In this document: piece after piece, positions 1-10,816 of the stretch
Position numbering within the stretch: position 1 is the stretch's first letter
Layout of the letters: every line of letters begins with the position of its first letter
NCBI GenBank assembly: GCA_035461305.1
Contig: DATHVN010000158.1
Location: 1-59,876, forward strand
Length of the DNA: 59,876 nt
Direction: 5' to 3'
DNA from: Euzebyales bacterium
GTDB taxonomy: Bacteria; Actinomycetota; Nitriliruptoria; Euzebyales; JAHELV01
Notes under the pieces: model-generated
The model's input: only the letters and a program-made list of their open reading frames with translations
Database searches by the model: none
Told to the model about the DNA's origin: nothing
Program-made: the position numbers and the translations under genes

Positions 1-2507
<2,507 letters not shown>

Positions 2508-2537
2508 GCTTGCCCCCTGGCCGGGTGCTCTCGTCGA

Positions 2538-2543
2538 ATCGTA
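2538..2543 (-). promoter_or_regulatory. Possible extended -10 element of clpC
   Basis: On the minus strand TGCTACGAT forms an extended -10 (TG-N-TACGAT) about 30 bases before the clpC ATG. No convincing -35 hexamer was seen 17 bases upstream, and no palindrome typical of ClgR, CIRCE or HAIR operators was recognised. This is inferred from position and sequence only. Confidence 0.3.
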
Positions 2544-2831
2544 GCACCGGCCCTCTTGACGCGCGCGGGGTCGGCTGTCGTAACGACACCGTGGGACGGG
2601 CTGTGGCTGGCACGGGGTGCTCCTGTCGGCGTGGATCACACGCGCTTTCGTCCGGCGTGCGGCAACCGGATCACCGGGTCGCACGGACGCAGGCCAACGC
2701 TAGCCGCCGGTGTGCCGAGCGTCATCTGAAAGTCACGAGCGGGTGGCCCTACGCGTGCCCGTCGTACGGGTCGGTGGTCGTAGCGTTCAGCGCGTCACCA
2801 CCCTGACGTGGGCGCCCCAGGTGGCGTCCCG
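2544..2831. other. Intergenic, no gene seen
   Basis: The stretch between the clpC upstream region and the decayed UvrA-like gene has open frames in several phases, but none shows a recognisable domain or a good ribosome site. It is probably the clpC leader plus the 3' flank of the pseudogene. Confidence 0.5.
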
Positions 2832-3681
2832 TCACGACTCCGCGGCGCCCACCAGCTGGGCGGGCGGCCCGGTGAACACGACGCGGCCGCCGTCGTGGCC
2901 CGCACCGGGACCGAGGACGATGACCCAGTCGGCGCGGGCGATCACATCGAGGTCGTGCTCGATCACGATGACCGTGCGGCCGTCGTCGAAAAGCCGGTCG
3001 AGCAGCGCGACGAGCGCGGCCACGTCGGCCATGTGCAGCCCGCCGGTCAGCTCTCGAGCACGAGCACGGCCGCATCGTTGCAGACGATCCGCCAGTACCA
3101 GCCGTCGGGCTGGAAGTTGGGGAAGTCGATCGGCCCCTCGCACAGGGTCCGGTCGCGGTCGACAGCGCGTCGACCTCGATCGCGGCCGCCCGGCCCGACG
3201 TCGACCTCTCGCGTCCGGGCACACGCCCTGGGCCTCGTTGAACGAGAACATGCCCGGGCCACCCACCTGCGGCGTCCCGATCCTGTGGAGCAGGCGTCAC
3301 ATGGCATAGGCGTCGGTCGCGGTGCCCACGGTCGACAGCGCGTTGGCGCCCATCGGCTCCTGGTCGACGACGATCGCAGCGGTCAGGTTGCGCAGCTCGT
3401 CGACGTCGGGCCGGGCCGGCGTCGCCATGAACGACTGCAGGAACGTGGTGCAGGTCTCGTTGATCAGCGCTGGGACTCTGCGGCGATCGTGTCGAAGACC
3501 AGCGACGACTTGCCGGACCCGGACACGCCGGTGAACACGGTCAGCCGCCGCTTCGTCAACCAGGTGTACTTCGGCTCCGGGGGATGTCGAGGTCGATCCC
3601 GCGCAGGTTGTGCTCGCGGGCACCACGCACCTCGATGTGCTCACGCATGGGCGCCCCCACGTCGGGCACGGTCATGGTCAT
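2832..3681 (-). pseudogene. Decayed UvrA-like excinuclease/ABC ATPase
   Basis: Pieces of one UvrA-family protein are spread over three frames. The start at 3681 gives MTMTVPDVG and a family-like N-terminus ([20 protein letters not shown]). A frame change follows, then the Walker A context [20 protein letters not shown]. Then come LRNLTAAIVVDQEPMGANA, a stop, [11 protein letters not shown], another frame change, [13 protein letters not shown], and finally the C-terminal ATPase end ([32 protein letters not shown]). A full UvrA-like protein is about 750-950 residues, so most of the middle is deleted. Genes of this kind often pair with TetR regulators, and an intact TetR gene lies divergently next door. 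Confidence 0.85.
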
Positions 3682-3708
3682 CTGCTCACCTCCGCCGCTG
3701 AGAAACAC

Positions 3709-3721
3709 CGTACACTATACG
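3709..3721. promoter_or_regulatory. Candidate TetR operator between regulator and UvrA-like remnant
   Basis: CGTACACTATACG is a 13-base palindrome with one mismatched pair, placed 47 bases before the TetR start and 28 bases before the divergent UvrA-like start. This is the usual place for autoregulation by a TetR protein. The TATACG part could also serve as a -10 element on the plus strand. Function is inferred. Confidence 0.5.
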
Positions 3722-3767
3722 AAGTTGTTGCCGAGCGCGATTGCGCGCCGACGGGAGCCCACGACCA

Positions 3768-4577
3768 ATGCCAGAGTTTGCCGGACGCGGCGACCCGCGC
3801 CGGACGATGGAGCTGCTGTGGGGGCGCACGCCACCCGCCGCGCGGGGGCCCGCCGCCGAGCTGACACCGGCCGACGTGGTCCGCGCCGCGATCGCGGTCG
3901 CCGACGAGGAGGGCCTGGCGCGCCTGACGATGCGGCGGATCGCGGAACGCCTCGGCCGCAGCACCATGTCGCTGTACACCTACGTCCCCGGCAAGCCCGA
4001 GCTGCTCGACCTGATGCTCGACGCGATCCACGCAGAGCTGCCCACCGCCTACGACCGCTCCGGCGGGTGGCGCCAGGCCGCGGAGGCGTTCGCGCGGGAC
4101 CAGTGGCACCTCCTGGAGCGCCATCCGTGGTCGCTCGACGTCGCAGGCGGACGCACACCCCTGGGCCCGCACACGCTCGACGCCTACGAGGCGCAGCTGG
4201 CGGTGTTCGACGGGCTGGGCCTCGACGGCGTCGAGATGACCCGCGCCGTCGCAGCCGTGACGAGCTTCATCCGCGGTGCCGCGCAGGCCATCCACGAGGC
4301 CCGCACTGCGCAGCAAGCGACCGGCCTGTCCGACGACGACTGGTGGAACGCGCACGCGCCGTTGCTCGAGGAGGTCATGGACCCCGACTGGCCCGAACGG
4401 CACCCCACCGCCACGAAGCTGCAGCGCGCCCAGGCGTTCGACCACGCCGACCGCGACACCGACGACCCGATCCCCTACCTGGTCGTGGTCGCGCTCGACG
4501 CGTTCGAGTACGGGCTCGCGCGCATGCTCGACGGCATTGCCGCGCACATCGCCCGGCGCGGTGGGGTTCCGGCCTGA
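3768..4577 (+). CDS. TetR/AcrR family transcriptional regulator
   Basis: Predicted DNA-binding repressor of 269 residues. The helix-turn-helix spans about residues 40-85 (LTPADVVRAAIAVADEEG, then LTMRRIAERLGRSTMSLYTY). The all-alpha C-terminal half resembles the TetR_C_1 ligand-binding class found in tetracycline-like regulators. I chose the ATG at 3768 because it matches the family N-terminus; an in-frame GTG at 3741 would add nine residues. It is divergent from a decayed UvrA-like gene across a palindrome, which suggests it once controlled that gene and itself. With the partner dead, its present target is unknown. Confidence 0.88.
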   Translation: MPEFAGRGDPRRTMELLWGRTPPAARGPAAELTPADVVRAAIAVADEEGLARLTMRRIAERLGRSTMSLYTYVPGKPELLDLMLDAIHAELPTAYDRSGGWRQAAEAFARDQWHLLERHPWSLDVAGGRTPLGPHTLDAYEAQLAVFDGLGLDGVEMTRAVAAVTSFIRGAAQAIHEARTAQQATGLSDDDWWNAHAPLLEEVMDPDWPERHPTATKLQRAQAFDHADRDTDDPIPYLVVVALDAFEYGLARMLDGIAAHIARRGGVPA

Positions 4578-4601
4578 CGGTGTGCGCCGGTCAGGCCAGG
4601 G

Positions 4602-6173
4602 TCACTCCGGATCGACCAGGCCGGTGCCGGACGCTGTGTCGTTCTCCTCGACCACGTGCGCCGTCCCGGTGTGGAACTCCGGCCGCAGTGTCGGGAACAG
4701 GATCACGTCACGGATCTTCGACACATCGGCCAGCAGCATGACCAGGCGGTCGACGCCGATGCCGAGCCCGCCCATCGGCGGCATCCCGAACTCCATCGCG
4801 CGCAGGTAGTCCTCGTCGACCGGCATCGCCTCCTCGTCACCGGCCGCACGCGCCCTTGCCTGTGCCTCGAACCGGGCGCGCTGCTCGTCGGGGTCGACGA
4901 GCTCGCTGAACGCGTTGGCAGCCTCGCTACCGGCGATGATCAGCTCGAACCGCTCGGCCACGCGTGGGTCGTCGCGGTGGCGACGGGCGAGCGGCGACAC
5001 CTCGACGGGGTAGTCGATGACGAAGGTCGGCTCCCAGATGGCCGGCTCGGCGAGGCGGTCGCGCAGCTCCTCGATGACCCGGCCGGTGCCCCACGACTCG
5101 TCGACGCCGACGCCGTGCGCCTCGGCGACGGCGCGGACGTCGTCGAGGGGCAGGTCGTAGTCGAGGTCGGGTCGTCCTGTCACGTCACGCACGAGGTCGA
5201 GCACCGTGCGGCGTGGCCACGGCCCGCCGAGCTCGAGCTTGCGGCCGTCGTAGCTCAGGGTCGTGGTGCCGAGCACGTCGAGCGCCGCCCGCTGGAGCAG
5301 CGCCTGGGTCAGCTCCATGATGTCGTGGTAGTCGGCGTAGGCCTCGTAGCTCTCGAGCATCGTGAACTCGGGGTTGTGGCGTGTGGACAGCCCCTCGTTC
5401 CGGAACACGCGGCCGATCTCGAACACGCGGGGCAGGCCCCCGGCGACGAGGCGCTTGAGGTAGAGCTCGGGCGCGATGCGCAGGTACAGGTCGATGTCGA
5501 GTGCGTTGTGGTGGGTCACGAACGGCCTGGCGGCGGCACCGCCGGGCAGGGTGTGCAGCATCGGCGTCTCGACCTCGACGTAGCCGCGATCGAGCAGTTC
5601 GTTGCGCAGGGCCGCGATCGTCTTGCTGCGGATTGCGAAGACCCGCCGGGCGTCGGCGTTGACCGCCAGGTCGACGTGGCGCTGACGGTACCGGGTCTCG
5701 ACGTCGCGCAGGCCGTGCCACTTGTCAGGCATCGGGCGCAGCGACTTGCTGATCAACCGCACCCGGTCGGCCATGACTGACAGCTCACCCCGTCGAGACC
5801 GCACGACCTCACCGTGGGCCGCGACCCAGTCGCCGACGTCGAGGTCGCCCACGCGCGCCATCGCCTCGTCGCCCAGGACCGCCAGCTGGCACATCACCTG
5901 CAGCTCCGCGTCGTCCTCGGCGAGGACCAGGAACACGAGCCGGCCGTGACCACGGCGGGCGATCAGACGACCGGCGACGGCGACGTGCTGGCCGGACCCC
6001 TCCCCCGCCGCGATCTGGCCGTCCCACCGCTCCATGACATCGGCGAGACCCATGTCGGTGTCGACGGCGACCGGATAAGGGTCCTGACCCGCGTCGCGCA
6101 GCGCGCGCAGCTTGGCGCGCCGCTCGTCTCTCAGCGCGTCGAGCCGGCTGCCACCGTCGTCGTTGCTGGTCAT
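4602..6173 (-). CDS. lysS: Lysyl-tRNA synthetase, class II
   Basis: Charges tRNA-Lys with lysine. 523 residues, a normal bacterial length. An N-terminal OB-fold anticodon-binding domain covers about residues 55-160 (VAVAGRLIARRGHGRLVFL). The class II core follows, with motif 2 FRNEGLSTRHNPEFTMLE and motif 3 GLGIGVDRLVMLLAD near the C-terminus. I chose the ATG at 6173 (MTSNDDGG), with GGAG ten bases upstream; the frame stays open to 6677 but that part has no family similarity and overlaps a decayed acetyltransferase on the other strand. It is convergent with the TetR gene. Confidence 0.96.
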   Translation of the reverse strand: MTSNDDGGSRLDALRDERRAKLRALRDAGQDPYPVAVDTDMGLADVMERWDGQIAAGEGSGQHVAVAGRLIARRGHGRLVFLVLAEDDAELQVMCQLAVLGDEAMARVGDLDVGDWVAAHGEVVRSRRGELSVMADRVRLISKSLRPMPDKWHGLRDVETRYRQRHVDLAVNADARRVFAIRSKTIAALRNELLDRGYVEVETPMLHTLPGGAAARPFVTHHNALDIDLYLRIAPELYLKRLVAGGLPRVFEIGRVFRNEGLSTRHNPEFTMLESYEAYADYHDIMELTQALLQRAALDVLGTTTLSYDGRKLELGGPWPRRTVLDLVRDVTGRPDLDYDLPLDDVRAVAEAHGVGVDESWGTGRVIEELRDRLAEPAIWEPTFVIDYPVEVSPLARRHRDDPRVAERFELIIAGSEAANAFSELVDPDEQRARFEAQARARAAGDEEAMPVDEDYLRAMEFGMPPMGGLGIGVDRLVMLLADVSKIRDVILFPTLRPEFHTGTAHVVEENDTASGTGLVDPE

Positions 6174-6340
6174 CACTGCTCCGGTGCCCGCCAGACCGAC
6201 GCCGGTGGAGGTGGGGGTCGGTCGCGTGCATGATCGTCGTCCGACACGGCACACGCCGCGCGGTCGTCCAAGGGTACCCAGCGACGTCGCCTGGATGGGC
6301 GGCGGCCGGTCCGACCGTCGGCACGACGGAGGGCGCCACG

Positions 6341-6845
6341 ATGGCGACGATGTCGTTCGAGCTCGGGACCGATCGGCTGTGCTACGCCAGTTCCGCCACG
6401 ACGATCTGGATGCGTTCGCCACGATCCAGGCCGATCCCCTGGCGCGGCACGTTGGCGACGGTGAGCCGACCGACCGCGACGCTCCGGCGGTTGATGGCGC
6501 CGTTCCTGGGCCACTGGACCCTGCGCGGCCACGGGCAGTACGCCGTCGAGGAGCGCGCCAGCCGTGCGTTCGTCGGCCGGGTCGGACCGTGGCACCCCCG
6601 AGGGATGGCCGGGACCGGAGATCGGCTGGCTGATCGCCCGCGACATGTGGGCCGCGGCTATGCGCCCGAGGCGGCACATACCGTCGCCCCGACGGCCGTC
6701 GCCGAGCTCGGCGTCGACGGCTGATCAGCGGGGCGGCCCGACAACGCGGCGTCGGTCAGGGTCGCCGACAAGTGCGTGCGGTTCATGACCACCCGATTGA
6801 CCTCCAGGGCCACCGTCGACGTCTATGCCCTGATCCCGGAAGCGC
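6341..6845 (+). pseudogene. Decayed GNAT (RimJ/RimL-like) N-acetyltransferase
   Basis: Segments of a GNAT acetyltransferase can be read by switching frames. They are an N-terminal FELGTDRL, then LRQFRHDDLDAFATIQADPL in one frame and LMAPFLGHWTLRGHGQYAVE in another. GWPGPEIGWLIARDMW lies in a third frame, then RGYAPEAA with an in-frame stop after AELGVDG, and finally VDVYALIPEA. The order and spacing match RimJ/RimL-type enzymes of about 180 residues. At least four frame breaks make a functional product impossible. Confidence 0.8.
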
Positions 6846-7109
6846 TCACGGCCTGGCCCACCACCGCATCAGGTGACGCTGAGTCCACGACCGAGCCTCT
6901 CATGGTGTGGGGTGTGACTGGATACGTCGAACATCATTTCGATACATGCGGTAGTCAGCCAATGTCATTGTCTGTGGATAACTACCGATACGTCCCACAT
7001 CCAACGGAGATGGTGATGCTGTCTTGGCATCGTAGGCCGATCGGCGACATACGGTGCCCGGTAGGGTGCGGACACCACGGCAACGACAGAAGGACTGGGG
7101 GCACGGCGG
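6846..7109. other. Intergenic, unusually AT-rich for this window
   Basis: About 260 bases with no gene seen. The part around 6900-7030 is visibly richer in A and T than its surroundings and contains TGTGGATAA at 6973-6981, the exact complement of the DnaA box TTATCCACA. It probably holds the promoter of the OsmC gene; no further DnaA boxes were found near it. Confidence 0.4.
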
Positions 7110-7517
7110 ATGGCGACGATGAACGTGTGGGTGCGATCGCTTGACGGGCACGTCTCGATCGGACGGCAGGAGCAGGGGCAGGTACTGCCTCTGGACCGTC
7201 CGGAAGCGACCGGCGGCACGGGGCTCGGCTTCAACGGCGGCCACCTGATGCTGCTGGGCTGGGGCGGGTGCTTCAAGAGCACGCTGATCGCCGCGGCCGA
7301 AGCGCGCGGCATCGACGTTCGCGGCCTCGAACTCACGATCTCCGGCGAGACCGCCGACACGCCCCACCGCTTCGAGCGCGTGACCATGTCGGTCTCCCTC
7401 GACATCGACGGTGACGAGCACACCAAGCGCAAGCTCATCGACATCGCCCGCAACGGCTGCGCGGTGTCGAACACGCTGCAGCGCGGGGCGGAGATGGACA
7501 TCCAGCTCGACGCGTAG
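7110..7517 (+). CDS. OsmC/Ohr family protein
   Basis: Small protein of the OsmC superfamily, typically thiol peroxidases acting on organic hydroperoxides. 135 residues, the usual size. The two redox cysteines of the family are at about residue 54 (LLGWGGCFKSTL) and residue 115 (ARNGCAVSNTLQ). The start is ATG at 7110; a second ATG three codons on is equally plausible, as AAGGA lies about 17 bases before the first. It is single-gene and convergent with the Clp-N protein, with only seven bases between their stops. Substrate cannot be told from sequence. Confidence 0.88.
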   Translation: MATMNVWVRSLDGHVSIGRQEQGQVLPLDRPEATGGTGLGFNGGHLMLLGWGGCFKSTLIAAAEARGIDVRGLELTISGETADTPHRFERVTMSVSLDIDGDEHTKRKLIDIARNGCAVSNTLQRGAEMDIQLDA

Positions 7518-7524
7518 CAGCAGC

Positions 7525-8514
7525 CTACGGACCGTCCGTGGTCGACGGTCGAGGACCGGTCCGGTCGAGCTGGCGTGCGGTCTCGTCGCGCAGATCGTCG
7601 TGCGAGACGCCGACGGCGTCGAGCACGTACGCCGCCTGCTCGTCCACGCCGTCGATGCGGATCAGCAGCCCGAGCAGGAGGTGCGCGGTGCCGGCCGCGT
7701 CGTCGCCGCGCCGCTCGGCCTCGTCGCCCGCCCAGCGGAGCGCGGTGCGGACGGCCTCGCTGAACGGCAGGGCGGCAGGGCTGCTGTCGTCCGGGCGCGC
7801 CTCCCCGACGACGTCGACGTCGGACAGCGAGCGTGCGTCCTGGCCGAGGGCTCGCAGCGCGTCGGCACCCGGCCCCTTGGTCGCCGCGATGCCGATCAGC
7901 AACTGGTGCGCGTCGACGGCCGCCACGCCATGCACCCGCGCGACGCGCCGTGCGGCGATGACTGCGTCCCATGCGGGGTCGTCGAGCCGTTCGACGAGCA
8001 GCGGCACCTGTGCGGGCGGCTCGTCGTCCTCCCAGCGGAACCAGCGACGGAGCCCGCGCCGTGGCCGGGGCGACGACATGGCGCGCTCGGGCGGTCGCTT
8101 GACGATCGTGCGCACCTCGTCGAGGTCGACGCCCTGACGGGTGAGCACGGTGACGGCGACGCCATCGCCCTCACGCAGCAGCCCGCACAGGATGTGGGTC
8201 GGCCGGATCTCCTTGTCCCCGAGCTGCAGCGACTCGCGCAGCGCGAGCTCGAGCGACTCCTTGGCCTGCCGCGTGAACGGCAGGTGGGACGGGGACGGGT
8301 CGACGCCCCGCCCGACGACGGCGTGGACGGCGTGCTCCAGGGCACGCACGTCCACGCCGAGCTCGACAAGGACGCGGGTTACCTCCGACCCCTCCTCGTG
8401 CACCAGGCCGAGCAGGAGGTGCTCGGTGCCGATCTGCGCGTGATCGAGCCCGCGGGCCTCCTCCTGCGCGATCACGACCACCCGGCGGGCCTCGTCCGTG
8501 AACCGCTCCAACAT
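7525..8514 (-). CDS. Stand-alone tandem Clp-N (ClpC N-domain) protein
   Basis: 329 residues made only of Clp R/N-type repeats, with no AAA ATPase. Residues 1-150 copy the ClpC N-domain (MLERFTDEARRVVVIAQEEA; IGTEHLLLGLVHEEGSEV; IRPTHILCGLLREGDG). After a basic linker around residue 160 a more divergent second pair follows (VDAHQLLIGIAATKG; GTAHLLLGLLIRIDG). I chose the ATG at 8514, with GAGAGG eight bases upstream. Such proteins are probable adaptors or decoys that bind Clp substrates or adaptors; that role is inference. It lies 72 bases downstream of mftF on the same strand and may be cotranscribed with the mycofactocin genes. Confidence 0.85.
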   Translation of the reverse strand: MLERFTDEARRVVVIAQEEARGLDHAQIGTEHLLLGLVHEEGSEVTRVLVELGVDVRALEHAVHAVVGRGVDPSPSHLPFTRQAKESLELALRESLQLGDKEIRPTHILCGLLREGDGVAVTVLTRQGVDLDEVRTIVKRPPERAMSSPRPRRGLRRWFRWEDDEPPAQVPLLVERLDDPAWDAVIAARRVARVHGVAAVDAHQLLIGIAATKGPGADALRALGQDARSLSDVDVVGEARPDDSSPAALPFSEAVRTALRWAGDEAERRGDDAAGTAHLLLGLLIRIDGVDEQAAYVLDAVGVSHDDLRDETARQLDRTGPRPSTTDGP

Positions 8515-8586
8515 TGCTCGCCTCTCGCAGGTCGGGTTCATTGTCACGCTGGGAGCGCACAGCGCACAACCCCTTGCGCGGGGTCC

Positions 8587-10053
8587 TCAGCGGGCAGGCG
8601 ACGCGGCGCGGGCGGCACCGACGCGCCGCGCAGGCCCGAGACCGCGGACGGCGGGCAGCAACGCGCGGATCGAGCCCGCGCGTGCCGCCCCCGCCCACAG
8701 GCCCGCACCGTAGGCCAGGTCGTCGAGGCGGCGGGCGAGCAGGTAGCGCAGCGGGTCGAGGTCGGGGGCCCTCGCGCGGTGGTCCAGGATCGCGTCCGCC
8801 GCCGCCGCGACCACCAGCGCCCGCCGCGCCCGTGGCCAGCGCAGCGCGGCCAGCGCCGCGGCGGGCCAGTAGTGGCGGACCAGTGCAGCAGCGGTCTGGC
8901 GCAGGGCGGCGTTGACGCCGAGCGCGGCGAGCAGCACGGCCGTGCGCAGCGGGTCGCCGCTGTGACCCAGGCGCGCGCGGATCCGTCCGACGAGGACGCC
9001 GAACACGGCTGCGGCCATCGGCACCGACCAGCGCCGCTGCGCCACCAGGGCGGCACAGAACAGCGCAGTCCACGATGTCAGGACCATCGGCGCGACAGCG
9101 GTGCCGTGCCGCTGCGCGAGCAGGCTGGCGCCCGTGCCGTAGAACGCCTTGCGCTCCAGCCACGCCGTCGCCGTCGTGCGGTGCTCGTGGCGGACCACCA
9201 CGTCCGGCGCGTACCGCACCCGCCACCCGTCGTCGACGAGTCGCCAGACCAGATCAACGTCCTCGGCGACCCGCATGCCGGGATCGAAGCCGTCGCCCAG
9301 CGCCGTCGTCCTCGCCATCAGGCACGCGGCGGGCAGGTAGCTCACGAGCGCATGGGGCCGCACCCCCGCGGGTGCGCGGCCGAGGTCCAGGGAGGACCCG
9401 ACCGCCTCGTACCGGACGATCCAGCTGTCGCCGTCGCCGGGCGGCAGCCCGAGGACCCGCGGCCCGACCAGCGCGACCGCGGGGTCGGCGAAGTGGCGGC
9501 GCAGGCCCGCCAGCCAGCCGGCCATCGGCACGACGTCGGAGTCGACGAACGCGACCAGTGGGGTGGCGGCCGCCGCCAGCCCGGTGTTGCGCGCGGCCGC
9601 CGGGCCCCGGCTCACCGCATGCGTCATCACGGTGGCGCCCGCGCGGCTGGCGACGCGGGCGCACGCTGCCCGGTCGCGCGACCCGTCGTCGACGACGACC
9701 ACCCGCACGTCGGAGAGCAGGTGGGACAGCAGGCGTGCGAGCTGCCGCGGTCGATCGCGCACGGGGACCACGACGGTCACGTCGTCGACGCCGTCGTCCC
9801 GGCCGGCGTCGCCGGGCCACCACGGCGCGCCGAACCCGCGGTCGAGCAGCAACCGGCACAGCGCGGCCGTCGCGCCGTCGCGCACCGTGACCATACCGTC
9901 GTCGCCAACGAGCCCGGCCGCCAGCGGCGTGAGGTACAGCACGCCACCCATGTCACCGCCGATCAGGGTGCGGCCGCCGTCGCGCACGCGGACCGTGGGC
10001 CCCAGCCGGACGACGAAGCCCGTCGGCAGCCGGTCGTCCGGCAGCGACGTCAC
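8587..10053 (-). CDS. mftF: Mycofactocin glycosyltransferase MftF
   Basis: Family 2 glycosyltransferase that decorates (pre)mycofactocin with a glucose chain. 488 residues. The GT2 domain spans about residues 92-310, with DVTVVVPVRDRP, nucleotide-binding DDGSRD, the DSD motif AFVDSDVVP and EDVDLVWRLVDDGW; hydrophobic C-terminal segments suggest membrane association. The N-terminal 80 residues (LPTGFVVRLGPTVRV) match the MftF-specific leader domain. It starts with GTG at 10053, overlapping the mftE stop by four bases (GTGA), so translation is probably coupled. It is last in the mft operon seen here. Confidence 0.92.
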   Translation of the reverse strand: MTSLPDDRLPTGFVVRLGPTVRVRDGGRTLIGGDMGGVLYLTPLAAGLVGDDGMVTVRDGATAALCRLLLDRGFGAPWWPGDAGRDDGVDDVTVVVPVRDRPRQLARLLSHLLSDVRVVVVDDGSRDRAACARVASRAGATVMTHAVSRGPAAARNTGLAAAATPLVAFVDSDVVPMAGWLAGLRRHFADPAVALVGPRVLGLPPGDGDSWIVRYEAVGSSLDLGRAPAGVRPHALVSYLPAACLMARTTALGDGFDPGMRVAEDVDLVWRLVDDGWRVRYAPDVVVRHEHRTTATAWLERKAFYGTGASLLAQRHGTAVAPMVLTSWTALFCAALVAQRRWSVPMAAAVFGVLVGRIRARLGHSGDPLRTAVLLAALGVNAALRQTAAALVRHYWPAAALAALRWPRARRALVVAAAADAILDHRARAPDLDPLRYLLARRLDDLAYGAGLWAGAARAGSIRALLPAVRGLGPARRVGAARAASPAR

Positions 10054-10805
10054 GGAAGGTCGCCGTCCCCGGCACCCGTCGGACCCAGGCCCCAGTCGGC
10101 AACAAGCCGGTCGACGGCGGCGCTCACGCCGTCGACCAGCGCGTCGAACAGGCGCGCGCCCTCCGCGGTCGACGCGCCGGCGGGATCCCCGAGCACGCCA
10201 TTGGCCGACACCGCCCGCACTCCGTCCCGGCGCAGCGCGGGCAGCAGGTCGGCGAATGGCGCGGTCGACCCGGGCTCCGAACGGTCGAGGGCGACGGTCT
10301 CGGGCGCCAGGTGGAGCAGCAGCGAGGTCTCGGTGCGCCCGGCGTGGGCGTCACCGTCCGTCGGCGCGCACGCGGTCCACGCGACGGGGCGCTCCTCGTA
10401 CCGCAACCGCTCGACCGCCTCGATCAGGCTCGCGACGTTGCCACCGTGCCCGCTGACGAACACGACACCGCCGGCCCAGCGGCACGCCGAGCGGCCGTAC
10501 TCGACCAGCAGCACCCGCAGGGCGTCGTGTCCGACCGACACGGTGCCGGGAAACGCCTCGTGCTCACCGCTGGCCCCGTACGCGACGGCCGGTGCGACCG
10601 TCACCGCCACACCGGCGCCACGGAGGCGGTCACACGTCGCCCGCGCCACCGCCTCGGCGACCATCGTGTCGGTCGCCAGCGGCAGGTGGGGTCCGTGCTG
10701 CTCGGTGGCGCCCACCGGGACCAGCAGGAGCGGGCGGGCGGCGTCGAGCTGCGGCCAGTGCCGCACGCCCAGGTCGCCGGACGTGGCGGCCGGCACGGTC
10801 GGCAC
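10050..10805 (-). CDS. mftE: Mycofactocin precursor peptidase MftE (creatininase family)
   Basis: Releases the modified C-terminal Val-Tyr dipeptide-derived core from the MftA leader. Metal-dependent amidohydrolase of the creatininase fold, 251 residues. Metal ligands are visible in VPVGATEQHGPHLPLATDT, with FVSGHGGNVASL and GDAHAGRTETSLLLHL downstream. Start choice is uncertain: GTG at 10805 lies 11 bases after the mftC stop, while GTG at 10826 would overlap mftC by ten bases and add seven residues. It overlaps mftF by four bases. Placement between mftC and mftF is the usual mft order except that no mftD is found between them. Confidence 0.92.
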   Translation of the reverse strand: MPTVPAATSGDLGVRHWPQLDAARPLLLVPVGATEQHGPHLPLATDTMVAEAVARATCDRLRGAGVAVTVAPAVAYGASGEHEAFPGTVSVGHDALRVLLVEYGRSACRWAGGVVFVSGHGGNVASLIEAVERLRYEERPVAWTACAPTDGDAHAGRTETSLLLHLAPETVALDRSEPGSTAPFADLLPALRRDGVRAVSANGVLGDPAGASTAEGARLFDALVDGVSAAVDRLVADWGLGPTGAGDGDLP

Positions 10806-10816
10806 CTCGTTGCCGC

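Noticed and set aside
6174-6677. N-terminal extension of the lysyl-tRNA synthetase frame
   Set aside because: No similarity to LysS; it overlaps the decayed acetyltransferase on the other strand, and ATG 6173 has a ribosome site.
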